DNA of 43,271 nt from Lachnospiraceae bacterium KH1T2 (GCA_900114405.1 FOSY01000021.1:1-43271); one strand, 5' to 3'. Positions 9,168-15,998 are shown, counted from the stretch's first letter. Notes: generated by a model from the sequence alone, not told the origin. Made by a program: numbers and translations.

Positions 9168-9722
9168 TTATGCAGTTTCGAGAGCTGTGAAGGTTCTCAG
9201 GCGGTCACGGAGTACCGGGCCTGCAATTGCTGAGATGACCATTTTGATGAGGTCAAGGATTATAAATGGAGCAACACCGAGGGAAAAGGCCGTGCCGAAG
9301 CTCGTGTGTGTTGAGAATGCAAGCCATGCTGTGCCCAAAAGATAGGCAATCCACGTTGAAGCTTCCATTATAACTATGCTGAGTATCACATTTTTGTAGT
9401 GTTTTTTGATGAGTATGCCCATGCAGAGAGCCATAGGGATGAAGCCGATGAGGTAGCCGCCTGTCGGGCCGACGATCTTACCTACTCCGCCTGAATAGCC
9501 GGCGAGTACGGGAAGTCCGCAGAGACCGAGTATAAGGTAGATGACATATGCTATCGTTCCGCGCTTAGTGCCGAGGACATAAATAGTTATGTAAATCGCA
9601 AGGTTCTGGAGTGAGATCGGGACAGGGCCTATCGGTATGGACATAGGACCCAGAATGCAGATAAGTGCTGTCATTAAAGCTGTGGTAGTGATGAATTGTG
9701 TGTTATTTTTTTCGGTAGTCAT
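9168..9722 (-). CDS. bioY: BioY biotin ECF transporter S-component
   Basis: A 184-residue membrane protein with about six helices. Family-typical features are LMTALICILGPMSIPIGPVPISLQN (given here by its key parts, ILGPMSIPIGPVPIS), the GPTGGYLIGFI segment and a late GVAPFIILDLIKM. BioY binds biotin with high affinity and works with the shared EcfAAT module or alone. GGAGGCGGG lies upstream of ATG 9722. It is the first gene of the bioY-bioB unit and has a full-consensus promoter. Expression would be expected to answer to biotin, usually through BirA, but no clear BirA operator was found. Confidence 0.93.
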   Translation of the reverse strand: MTTEKNNTQFITTTALMTALICILGPMSIPIGPVPISLQNLAIYITIYVLGTKRGTIAYVIYLILGLCGLPVLAGYSGGVGKIVGPTGGYLIGFIPMALCMGILIKKHYKNVILSIVIMEASTWIAYLLGTAWLAFSTHTSFGTAFSLGVAPFIILDLIKMVISAIAGPVLRDRLRTFTALETA

Positions 9723-9781
9723 GTACCCGCCTCCGTATTATGTAAACATTTGATGCCTATTAATATTGTGTATCAAAAAGG

Positions 9782-9810
9782 ATTATAGGAATATTGCTGA
9801 AGAATGTCAA
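9782..9810 (-). promoter_or_regulatory. Consensus sigma-A promoter of bioY-bioB
   Basis: Minus strand TTGACA, 17-base spacer, TATAAT: a perfect match in both hexamers and in spacing. The start of transcription would fall near 9775, leaving a leader of about 50 bases. Such a strong promoter normally needs a repressor. Confidence 0.88.
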
Positions 9811-9852
9811 CCAAAAAACACACAAAAGTGGGTGACGTTGCGCAGATATTTA

Positions 9853-9884
9853 AAGGGTTCAGTCCACTCATGAACTGAACCCTT
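9853..9884 (-). terminator. Rubrerythrin terminator hairpin
   Basis: An 11-bp perfect stem (AAGGGTTCAGT with ACTGAACCCTT) begins five bases past the rubrerythrin stop. On the minus strand it is followed by TAAATAT, a weak U-tract. On the plus strand it is followed by GTTTTT, although no plus gene precedes it. Confidence 0.7.
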
Positions 9885-9888
9885 GTTT

Positions 9889-10425
9889 TTAATAGTTCTC
9901 TGCGTGTATTTCGAAATAGCTCTTAGGATGATTGCAGACAGGGCATACATCCGGAGCTTTTGTTCCGACTACTATATGTCCGCAGTTGCGGCATTCCCAA
10001 ACCTTTACCTCGCTCTTTTCGAAGACCTGAGCTGTCTCGACATTCTTAAGAAGTGCGCGATAACGCTCTTCGTGATGCTTCTCGATCTCGGCTACTGCGC
10101 GGAATTTCGCAGCGAGCTCAGGGAAGCCTTCCTCTTCAGCGGTCTTTGCGAAACCGTCATACATATCTGTCCATTCGTAGTTTTCGCCGTCAGCGGCTTC
10201 TTTCAGATTGTCGGCAGTCTTTCCTATGCCTTCGAGCTCTTTGAACCACATTTTGGCGTGCTCTTTTTCGTTATCTGCTGTTTTCAGGAAAAGAGCAGAT
10301 ATCTGCTCATAGCCTTCCTTCTTTGCGACAGAAGCGAAATAGGTGTACTTGTTTCTTGCTTGAGATTCTCCGGCAAAAGCTGCCTGAAGATTTTTCTCAG
10401 TTTGTGTCCCTGCATACTTACTCAT
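9889..10425 (-). CDS. rbr: Rubrerythrin
   Basis: A 178-residue two-domain protein of usual rubrerythrin length. The N-terminal four-helix bundle has diiron ligands at Glu20 (FAGESQA), Glu53-x-x-His56 (NEKEHA) and a third ExxH (Glu115/His118). The C-terminal rubredoxin-like Fe(SCys)4 site is at Cys145, Cys148, Cys161 and Cys164 (ECRNCGH, CPVCNHP). It reduces hydrogen peroxide in the cytosol of anaerobes using NADH-dependent rubredoxin partners. It has a single-gene unit with GGAGG before the start and a terminator behind. A miniature transposable element lies 40 bases upstream of the start and must have altered or displaced its promoter. The new upstream DNA has only a poor -10 candidate (TACTTAAT). 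Confidence 0.96.
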   Translation of the reverse strand: MSKYAGTQTEKNLQAAFAGESQARNKYTYFASVAKKEGYEQISALFLKTADNEKEHAKMWFKELEGIGKTADNLKEAADGENYEWTDMYDGFAKTAEEEGFPELAAKFRAVAEIEKHHEERYRALLKNVETAQVFEKSEVKVWECRNCGHIVVGTKAPDVCPVCNHPKSYFEIHAENY

Positions 10426-10465
10426 AGTTATCCTCCATTCAATGGTGAAAAATTAAGTACTACAC

Positions 10466-10719
10466 GTTACTGTTCACTCGCTTACAGCTCGCTTCAGTAA
10501 CGGGTTTTGCCATTAGAGATTGCCTACGGCAATGGGCAAAACCTAGTGTTTTGGCACATTCATAATTAAACTTATGTCATAGCTTGAATGAGCCTTATGT
10601 TGGCGATTTCAAGTTAGGACATTAGTTTAATTTAGAACGTGTCAATACACTAGTGGCTTACCAAGTATATTGGGGCATAACTGCGCAGCGTAGTGCGCAG
10701 TTTGCCTCTGAACAGTAAC
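10466..10719. mobile_element. Miniature inverted-repeat element copy A (254 bp), interrupted by a second miniature element
   Basis: The ends are perfect 11-bp inverted repeats, GTTACTGTTCA and TGAACAGTAAC. The element is flanked by an 8-bp direct repeat TACTACAC (10458-10465 and 10720-10727), a target-site duplication. Without the internal 107-bp insertion it is 147 bp and is the reverse complement of the element at 14202-14348 with only three differences. It encodes nothing. It folds strongly, with internal stems GGTTTTGCC/GGCAAAACC, ATTGCC/GGCAAT and ACTGCGCA/TGCGCAGT. It occupies most of the 397-bp gap between rubrerythrin and the methyltransferase. The mobilising transposase is not in the window. 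Confidence 0.9.
10546..10650. mobile_element. Second, nested miniature element with 33-bp imperfect terminal inverted repeats and TA duplication
   Basis: The 105-bp insert inside copy A has ends GTGTTTTGGCACATTC and GAACGTGTCAATACAC. The outer 33 bases of each end match as inverted repeats at 27 of 33 positions. It is bounded by TA on both sides (10544-10545, 10651-10652). The uninterrupted copy at 14202 carries CCCAGTGG where this one has CCTA...TAGTGG, as expected for insertion at TA. A TA duplication with such ends is usual for IS630/Tc1-mariner-derived elements. It has no coding capacity. Confidence 0.75.
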
Positions 10720-10777
10720 TACTACACACAACTGTAAAAATATTATCGACATAAAAATAAAAAAAATTAATAGTAAA

Positions 10778-10786
10778 TGTTATAAT
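10778..10786 (+). promoter_or_regulatory. Extended -10 promoter of the DNA methyltransferase gene
   Basis: TGTTATAAT lies 37 bases upstream of the chosen TTG start, within a very AT-rich stretch. No convincing -35. Its position argues against the more upstream in-frame TTG at 10790, which would lie on the transcription start. Confidence 0.6.
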
Positions 10787-10822
10787 ATATTGAAAAAATT
10801 TTGGAATTGGGAGATAAAGCTT

Positions 10823-11788
10823 TTGAAATCGGCAAAAAACCGCACAATTGATATATCGGTAGAGGAAGGAAAGGAATATCTAAAGCGCTGTATTTCTTTA
10901 AGTGAAAAGATTGAAATAGATACGGTCACAGATAAAACGATATGTGGAGACACATTTGAGACGATGAAATTTCTGCCGGAGAAATTTGCGGATCTTGTAA
11001 TAGTAGATCCGCCTTATAATCTGGATAAGAACTTTCATGGCAATAAATTTAAGAAGACTTCGGATGATTTTTATGCGGAGTATACTGAGCGATGGGTGAA
11101 GGCAGTTAAGGCATGCATGAAGGATACAGCGACCATTTATGTATGCTGTGACTGGCAGTCAAGCTCTGCTATATACGACGTTTTATGCAGATATTTTAAG
11201 GTGCAGAACCGCATAACGTGGCAGAGGGAAAAGGGGCGCGGCGCACTGACGAATTGGAAAAACGGCATGGAAGACATTTGGTTTGCCACTAATTCGGATG
11301 AATATACTTTCAATGTGGAAGATGTAAAGATGCGCAGGAGAGTAGTAGCTCCATATAAGGTGGATGGAAAGCCAAAAGACTGGGAAGAGACTACGGAAGG
11401 AAATTTCAGGAATACGTATCCTTCGAATTTCTGGGATGATATTTCGATACCGTATTGGTCGATGCCTGAAAATACAGCACATCCGACGCAGAAGCCTGAA
11501 AAACTGCTGGCTAAGCTCATACTTGCGAGCTCAAACAAGGGCGAGCTTGTTTTTGATCCTTTTGCGGGCTCCGGCTCAACTGCGGTGACAGCCAAGAAGC
11601 TTGGAAGAAGATATATCGGCATAGAGCAGAATGAGCAATATTGTGTCTGGGCTGAGAAGCGGCTTGAAATGGCTGATGAAGATAATTCGATACAGGGATA
11701 TGCAGATGGAGTTTTCTGGGAGAGAAATACAGCCTCTCTCCAGAAAAGTCTGCGTAAGAATGTGATTAAAGAAAAACGTCCTGAATAA
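10823..11788 (+). CDS. Orphan DNA methyltransferase, beta-class N4-cytosine/N6-adenine type
   Basis: A 321-residue site-specific methyltransferase. Motif IV DPPY (about residues 62-65, VDPPYNLDKNF) precedes motif I FDPFAGSGST (about 247-251), with the target recognition region between them, which defines the beta class. HPTQKPEKLL (motif X region) lies just before motif I. DPPY is usual for adenine-N6 enzymes. I prefer the TTG at 10823, with GGGAG nine bases upstream. The frame stays open to another TTG at 10790, which overlaps the promoter. No restriction endonuclease or specificity gene is adjacent, so it looks solitary and may act in gene regulation, replication timing or protection. The sequence specificity is not readable; GATC or GANTC are only guesses. 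The 3' end overlaps the converging mntP by 23 bases. Confidence 0.9.
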   Translation: MKSAKNRTIDISVEEGKEYLKRCISLSEKIEIDTVTDKTICGDTFETMKFLPEKFADLVIVDPPYNLDKNFHGNKFKKTSDDFYAEYTERWVKAVKACMKDTATIYVCCDWQSSSAIYDVLCRYFKVQNRITWQREKGRGALTNWKNGMEDIWFATNSDEYTFNVEDVKMRRRVVAPYKVDGKPKDWEETTEGNFRNTYPSNFWDDISIPYWSMPENTAHPTQKPEKLLAKLILASSNKGELVFDPFAGSGSTAVTAKKLGRRYIGIEQNEQYCVWAEKRLEMADEDNSIQGYADGVFWERNTASLQKSLRKNVIKEKRPE

Positions 11789-12353
11789 AGATTTCGAGAC
11801 CGATGGCGATGAGTATTATGCCGCCAAGTATCTCGGCTTTTCCGGAAAGCTTTTCGCCTAAGGTCTTACCGAGGTGAAGCCCTACCATGCATATGAGGAA
11901 GGTTACGACTGCGATGATGACTGAGCTGACACATGCTTTTGCAAGGTCATATGAGGCGATTGTGAAGCCTACTGAAAGCGCATCGATCGAAGTTGCGATA
12001 CCCTGGATCACAAGTGTCGTGAAGTTCAGACGTGAAGGAACGAACTCTTCTTCGTCTTTGTGACTGAGTGATTCGAAGATCATTTTTCCACCGATCCATG
12101 CAAGGAGGATCAAGGCTATCCATGGAATAAACTTTTCGAAAGATGAAAAGTAAGTGACTATGGTGTGTACACAGAGCCAGCCGACCATAGGCATGAACCA
12201 CTGAAAGAATCCGTAAGCACCTGCGATGCAGAGTGTTTTTCTGGCGCGCATGTGCGGCTCATTGAGGCCATTTGCAATCGACACTGTGAACGCATCCATT
12301 GCGAGCCCTACGCCAAGCATGACGTTTTTAAATATGAATAAAAAATTTAACAT
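11766..12353 (-). CDS. mntP: MntP manganese efflux pump
   Basis: A 195-residue membrane protein with six helices in the two-fold repeat characteristic of MntP. The conserved acidic motifs are GLAMDAFTVSIANG in helix 1 and GIATSIDALSVGFT in helix 4. It exports Mn2+ and protects against manganese overload. I start at ATG 12353 because GGAGGAATAGTTGT precedes it; a longer frame to 12404 would start inside the leader hairpin. It is convergent with, and overlaps, the methyltransferase gene. Its promoter region has two strong palindromes (described separately) that may bind a metal-responsive regulator. No yybP-ykoY riboswitch is recognisable, because the leader is only about 45 bases. Confidence 0.93.
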   Translation of the reverse strand: MLNFLFIFKNVMLGVGLAMDAFTVSIANGLNEPHMRARKTLCIAGAYGFFQWFMPMVGWLCVHTIVTYFSSFEKFIPWIALILLAWIGGKMIFESLSHKDEEEFVPSRLNFTTLVIQGIATSIDALSVGFTIASYDLAKACVSSVIIAVVTFLICMVGLHLGKTLGEKLSGKAEILGGIILIAIGLEIFIQDVFL

Positions 12354-12383
12354 ACAACTATTCCTCCGAGAGAATAAGCCAAG

Positions 12384-12405
12384 GGTGCAGCAAAAATGCT
12401 GCACC
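12384..12405. promoter_or_regulatory. Inverted repeat over the mntP transcription start, candidate operator or leader hairpin
   Basis: Perfect 8-bp arms GGTGCAGC and GCTGCACC separated by six bases, directly downstream of the -10 element, so it spans +1. It could be a repressor site or a 5' RNA hairpin. It does not resemble the known MntR consensus. Confidence 0.5.
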
Positions 12406-12407
12406 TT

Positions 12408-12436
12408 AAAATATCATAAGTGAAAATCCGTGTCAA
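12408..12436 (-). promoter_or_regulatory. Sigma-A promoter of mntP
   Basis: Minus strand TTGACA, 17 bases, TATTTT. The -35 element is embedded in the loop side of a perfect 9-bp palindrome (12424-12448). Confidence 0.75.
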
Positions 12437-12448
12437 TAGCACGGATTT
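12424..12448. promoter_or_regulatory. Palindrome overlapping the mntP -35 element
   Basis: Perfect 9-bp arms AAATCCGTG and CACGGATTT with a 7-base centre. The arm and centre include the -35 hexamer, a usual place for an operator. No transcription unit ends here, so a terminator role is unlikely. Confidence 0.5.
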
Positions 12449-12539
12449 CTGGCTATTTTCTGCCCTTTTTGCAGGTATTTTTCTCGTTTCTTCCCTCTTA
12501 AGTGTACACAGTTTAGCTGTTTAAAGCCCTGCATAATGA

Positions 12540-12700
12540 ATGCACAAATTGTGGATAACTTGGGGATAAGTGTGTAGAAAAGCTGTGAATTAGCGGGTGT
12601 GTTGGTGTGGATAAGTTGTGGAAACACACTATGTTGTACAAACATATGTACATAAAAATAGAAAAATGTGAAGATTTTATAAAATAAATTGTATAGTAAA
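12540..12700. other. DnaA-box cluster with adjacent AT-rich tract, candidate replication origin (oriC-like)
   Basis: Perfect DnaA boxes, read on the plus strand as TGTGGATAA, lie at 12550-12558 and 12606-12614. A one-mismatch box TGGGGATAA is at 12561-12569. Two-mismatch boxes are near 12571 (TGTGTAGAA), 12584 (TGTGAATTA) and 12617 (TGTGGAAAC). All point the same way, and several are spaced 10-11 bases apart, that is one helical turn. To the right, about 12645-12700 is roughly 85 percent A+T, like a duplex-unwinding element. TGTACA recurs three times around the cluster. The stretch 12449-12700 has no gene. Chromosomal origins combine exactly these parts. dnaA and dnaN are not in the window, so a DnaA-titrating or regulatory cluster is the main alternative. 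Confidence 0.65.
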
Positions 12701-12726
12701 TTCGGAAGGCATTTCTGCCTTCCGAA
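12701..12726 (-). terminator. Citrate synthase terminator
   Basis: Perfect 11-bp stem TTCGGAAGGCA / TGCCTTCCGAA with a 4-base loop, starting four bases beyond the citrate synthase stop. On the minus strand it runs into TTTACTATACAATTT. It shields the DnaA-box region from transcription. Confidence 0.8.
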
Positions 12727-12730
12727 AGTT

Positions 12731-14095
12731 TCAGCGTTTATCGATTGGTGTATAATCCTGCTTCGGCTCGATAGTCTTGTAAGCCGGGCGGATGATCTTT
12801 CCTCTATTAGAGAGCTCTTCTATACGGTGGGCGCTCCAGCCGGAGATCCTTGCACATGCAAAAAGCGGTGTGAACAGTTCCTCAGGAAGCCCCAACATCT
12901 TGTAAACGAAGCCGGAATAAAAGTCCACATTACAGCAGACACCCTTGTAGATAGGGCGCTCTCCGGCGATGACTTTAGGTCCGAGCTCAGCGACTTTGGC
13001 ATAGAGGTCAAAAATGTCTGAGAGACCTTTTTCCACAGCGAGCTTTTCCACAAAGGAACGGAAGATGACTTCTCGCGGGTCAGAAAGTGAATAAACAGCG
13101 TGTCCCATACCATAGATAAGACCGCTCTTGTCGAATGCCTGTTTATTCAGGAGCTTTCCGAGGTAAGAAGCTATTTCTTCATCGTCTTTGTAATCTTTTA
13201 CGTTTTGCATGATGTTATCCATCATTTTAACGACTTTTATATTTGCGCCGCCGTGACGAGGACCTTTAAGAGAGCCTAGTGAGGCTGCGATAGCGGAGTA
13301 GGTATCTGTTCCGGTGGAAGATACTACGTGCGTTGTAAAGGTCGAGTTGTTACCTCCGCCGTGATCCATGTGGAGAACCAGAGCAATATCGAGAATCTTT
13401 GCTTCAAGCTCGGTATATTTACTGTCAGGTCTTAAAAGATGAAGCAGATTCTCTGCTGCTGAAAGTTCTTTTTGCGGGTGGTGAATAAAAAGACTGTCAC
13501 CTTCATGGTAGTGGCGGTATGCCTGATAGCCGTATACAGAAAGCATAGGGAAAATAGCTATCAGCTGGAGGCATTGACGAAGTACATTTGGAACTGAGAT
13601 ATCGTCTGCCTTATCATCATAAGCGTAGAGTGTCAAAACACTTCTTGCTAAAACATTCATCATGTCGCGGCTTGGCGCTTTCATGATGGAATCTCTCACG
13701 AAGTCTGTGGGAAGAGTGCGGTAGTAAGCAAGCAGATTTCTGAACTCTTTCAGCTCTTCATGAGTAGGAAGCTTGTCAAACAGCAAGAGGTATGTGATCT
13801 CTTCAAAACCGAAATTGTTGTCTGCGGTAAAACCTTTTACAAGGTCTTTGATGTTATATCCGCGGTAGTAGAGATTACCTTCTGCGGGAACCTCTTTTCC
13901 GTCCACGATCTTTTTAGCATTAACATCTGAAATATGAGTAAGACCAGCCAGAACACCTTTTCCGTTTAGGTCACGAAGACCTCGTTTAACATCATATTTA
14001 ACATAAAGAGAAGAATCTATGATCGTAGAATCCTCTGCATGATGCGCAAGGCGAAGGATTTCGGGGGTGATCTCATTGATTTTATTATTAGCCAA
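12731..14095 (-). CDS. gltA: Citrate synthase
   Basis: A 454-residue enzyme, a little longer than the usual 370-430, with the citrate synthase signature. Active-site residues are His245 in HMDHGGGNNSTF, His281 in GPRHGGAN, His332 in YGMGHAVY and Asp391 in NVDFYSGF. It condenses oxaloacetate and acetyl-CoA to citrate. In an anaerobe this feeds 2-oxoglutarate and glutamate formation rather than a full cycle. The start codon ATG/TTG choice is at 14095, with AGGAGGG upstream. It stands alone with its own promoter and terminator and is the only large minus-strand gene to the right of the DnaA cluster. Methylcitrate synthase activity cannot be excluded from sequence. Confidence 0.93.
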   Translation of the reverse strand: MANNKINEITPEILRLAHHAEDSTIIDSSLYVKYDVKRGLRDLNGKGVLAGLTHISDVNAKKIVDGKEVPAEGNLYYRGYNIKDLVKGFTADNNFGFEEITYLLLFDKLPTHEELKEFRNLLAYYRTLPTDFVRDSIMKAPSRDMMNVLARSVLTLYAYDDKADDISVPNVLRQCLQLIAIFPMLSVYGYQAYRHYHEGDSLFIHHPQKELSAAENLLHLLRPDSKYTELEAKILDIALVLHMDHGGGNNSTFTTHVVSSTGTDTYSAIAASLGSLKGPRHGGANIKVVKMMDNIMQNVKDYKDDEEIASYLGKLLNKQAFDKSGLIYGMGHAVYSLSDPREVIFRSFVEKLAVEKGLSDIFDLYAKVAELGPKVIAGERPIYKGVCCNVDFYSGFVYKMLGLPEELFTPLFACARISGWSAHRIEELSNRGKIIRPAYKTIEPKQDYTPIDKR

Positions 14096-14141
14096 ATTAA
14101 ATCCCTCCTGTCTTTTTCAAAATATAGCAAATTCTAATGAC

Positions 14142-14171
14142 ATTATACTATACTACTTTAAAGTGTTGCAA
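14142..14171 (-). promoter_or_regulatory. Citrate synthase promoter
   Basis: Minus strand TTGCAA, 18-base spacer, TATAAT. The -35 lies in a perfect 10-bp palindrome TGTTGCAACA (14164-14173). The miniature element copy B is inserted only 23 bases upstream of its target duplication edge, so upstream activator sites would have been separated. Confidence 0.6.
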
Positions 14172-14201
14172 CATAGCTTTAAAAATCAGGGGATGATTTG
14201 T

Positions 14202-14348
14202 ATTACTGTTCAGAGGCAAACTGCGCACTACGCTGCGCAGTTATGCCCCAATATACTTGGTAAGCCACTGGGTTTTGCCCATTGCCGTAGGCAATCTCTA
14301 ATGGCAAAACCAGTTACTGAAGCGAGCTGTAAGCGAGTGAACAGTAAC
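14202..14348. mobile_element. Miniature inverted-repeat element copy B (147 bp)
   Basis: Uninterrupted copy of the family seen at 10466-10719, in the opposite orientation, with three base differences. It is flanked by a perfect 8-bp target duplication TGATTTGT (14194-14201 and 14349-14356). The terminal inverted repeats are TTACTGTTCA and TGAACAGTAA. The inner stems are GGTTTTGCC/GGCAAAACC, ATTGCC/GGCAAT and ACTGCGCA/TGCGCAGT. It has no coding capacity. It sits between the divergent promoters of citrate synthase and cardiolipin synthase and takes up nearly half of the 326-bp gap. Confidence 0.92.
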
Positions 14349-14355
14349 TGATTTG

Positions 14356-14364
14356 TGTTATAAT
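14356..14364 (+). promoter_or_regulatory. Extended -10 promoter of cardiolipin synthase and following genes
   Basis: TGTTATAAT, directly abutting the right target duplication of element copy B. Any -35 contact would lie inside the element end (around AGTGAA), so the element may supply or have replaced the upstream promoter half. It is the only clear promoter before a run of seven closely spaced genes. Confidence 0.6.
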
Positions 14365-14421
14365 GGAAACATCTTTGTGTGGATCGTGAATTTATCAAAA
14401 ATTATAAAAAAGGATAAAAGT

Positions 14422-15975
14422 ATGAAAAAGATGAGGGTTGAAAAGAAATCTGAAACAAAAAGCAGTGTACTGCGTCTGGCTGTGGTTTTAGTCTCATTAA
14501 GTTTTCATATCATATGGGCTTTTTGGCTGCTCAGATTTCTAGAAGACGGGAGACCATGGGTAAATGTTGTATATGGAGTTATCACAGTAATATTGGCGCT
14601 GCTTGTGTATGGAAGACATATGAACGCTTCATATAAGCTCCCGTGGATCATTTTGATACTTGGACTTCCTCCGATGGGAATGATGCTTTACCTTTTCTTT
14701 GGGAGAAAGGGGGCTCTTTCGAAGCAGAAAAGTGAATACAGAGGGCTTGATGAAGCGCTTTCAGAAGTTTACCCTGTCAATGCCAAGGTGATACAGGAGG
14801 TCGATAAGGATGATCCATATATCGGCTCTTTTATGAAGTATATCATCTATCAGGGCGGATTTTCCGTATGGAAGCATACAAGAACTGAGTTCTATAATGA
14901 CGGAGCAGTCGGTGCTGCAGCGCAGATCGAAGAGCTTAAGAAAGCAGAGAAGTATATTTTTATGGAATATCACGCTGTGGAAGACGGTGTCGGCTTTGAA
15001 CCCTTCAAGCAGGTGCTCATGGAGAAGGCGAGAGCCGGCGTGGAAGTGCGCCTTATTTTTGATGATATCGGCTCTATAATGTTCATCGACAAATCTTTCA
15101 GTAAAGAGCTGGAGTCGGCAGGCGTACAGGTGAGGGATTTTAATCCGGTTTCACCGATAATCCATGTTTTCATGAATTACAGAGACCACCGAAAGATAAC
15201 TGTTATCGACGGAAAGGTGGGATTTGTAGGCGGATATAATCTTGCAAATGAGTATTTCCACATCACAGAGCCGTATGGCTTCTGGAAGGACAGTGGTGTT
15301 AAGATAACAGGTGATGCAGTAAAGAGCCTCGTCCTCATATTTATGGGCATGTGGAACTATATCAAGCTTACGGATTCAGGGGAGGATGGAGAGAAGTATA
15401 CAGCGGTCAGCTGCGAAGACATAGAAGATGACGGATATGTACTTCCGTATGCGGACAGCCCTATGCTTCAGGAGCCGCTTGCAGAAACCGTATATATGAA
15501 TATGCTGAGGACTGCGAAGAAATATTGCTGGTTCACTACGCCTTATCTTATAATCACAGATGAAATGTCGAGAGAAATCGTGGACGCAGCAAAGCGCGGA
15601 GTGGATGTAAGGATAATAACACCCGGAATACCTGATAAAAGGCTGGTCTACTCTGAGACGAGGTCATATTATGCGCAGCTTGCAAGGGACGGAGTGAGGA
15701 TCTTTGAGTATACTCCGGGCTTCTGTCATTCTAAAATGTGCATTGCGGATGATGTTTCTGCGATAGTTGGAACTATAAATCTTGACTTTAGAAGTTTGTA
15801 TCTGCATTTTGAGAATGGAATATATTTCTATAAATCAAAGGTGATAAAAGATATCAAGAAAGACTTTAATGACATGTATGCCGTGAGCAGAGAGGTTACT
15901 GATAAATATGATCACCGCAACCTTTCGCTTAGGATCAGACAGTGTCTTCTTAGACTTGTATCACCCCTTATGTGA
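14422..15975 (+). CDS. cls: Cardiolipin synthase (phospholipase D family)
   Basis: A 517-residue membrane enzyme. Two N-terminal hydrophobic helices (about residues 15-40 and 47-63) and a third near 74-94 are followed by two phospholipase D HKD motifs. These are His256-x-Lys258-x4-Asp263 (HRKITVIDG, then GFVGGYNLANEYF) and His436-x-Lys438-x4-Asp443 (HSKMCIADD, then GTINLDFRSL). It joins phosphatidylglycerol molecules to form cardiolipin at the inner face of the membrane. I start at ATG 14422 with AAGGAT upstream. The frame extends to a TTG at 14353, but that overlaps the -10 element. It is followed at once by dinB, and the ends are close or overlapping, implying one transcript. Confidence 0.94.
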   Translation: MKKMRVEKKSETKSSVLRLAVVLVSLSFHIIWAFWLLRFLEDGRPWVNVVYGVITVILALLVYGRHMNASYKLPWIILILGLPPMGMMLYLFFGRKGALSKQKSEYRGLDEALSEVYPVNAKVIQEVDKDDPYIGSFMKYIIYQGGFSVWKHTRTEFYNDGAVGAAAQIEELKKAEKYIFMEYHAVEDGVGFEPFKQVLMEKARAGVEVRLIFDDIGSIMFIDKSFSKELESAGVQVRDFNPVSPIIHVFMNYRDHRKITVIDGKVGFVGGYNLANEYFHITEPYGFWKDSGVKITGDAVKSLVLIFMGMWNYIKLTDSGEDGEKYTAVSCEDIEDDGYVLPYADSPMLQEPLAETVYMNMLRTAKKYCWFTTPYLIITDEMSREIVDAAKRGVDVRIITPGIPDKRLVYSETRSYYAQLARDGVRIFEYTPGFCHSKMCIADDVSAIVGTINLDFRSLYLHFENGIYFYKSKVIKDIKKDFNDMYAVSREVTDKYDHRNLSLRIRQCLLRLVSPLM

Positions 15976-15998
15976 GAAAAGTGTGCTATACTGATGAG

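Noticed and set aside
9735..9775. Possible BirA operator before bioY
   Set aside because: The two halves match at fewer than half of positions and neither fits the usual TTGTAAAC/GTTTACAA arms together.
9883..10500. 205-codon plus-strand frame opposite rubrerythrin
   Set aside because: Rubrerythrin on the minus strand is certain, and this is its complement running into the miniature element.
10466..10719. Hairpin-rich region considered as a structured RNA or riboswitch
   Set aside because: Terminal inverted repeats with 8-bp target duplications and a second near-identical copy in the opposite orientation show a mobile element.
14353..14421. Upstream TTG start extending cardiolipin synthase by 23 residues
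   Set aside because: It lies on the -10 element and lacks a ribosome binding site; ATG 14422 has AAGGAT and gives a normal N-terminus.
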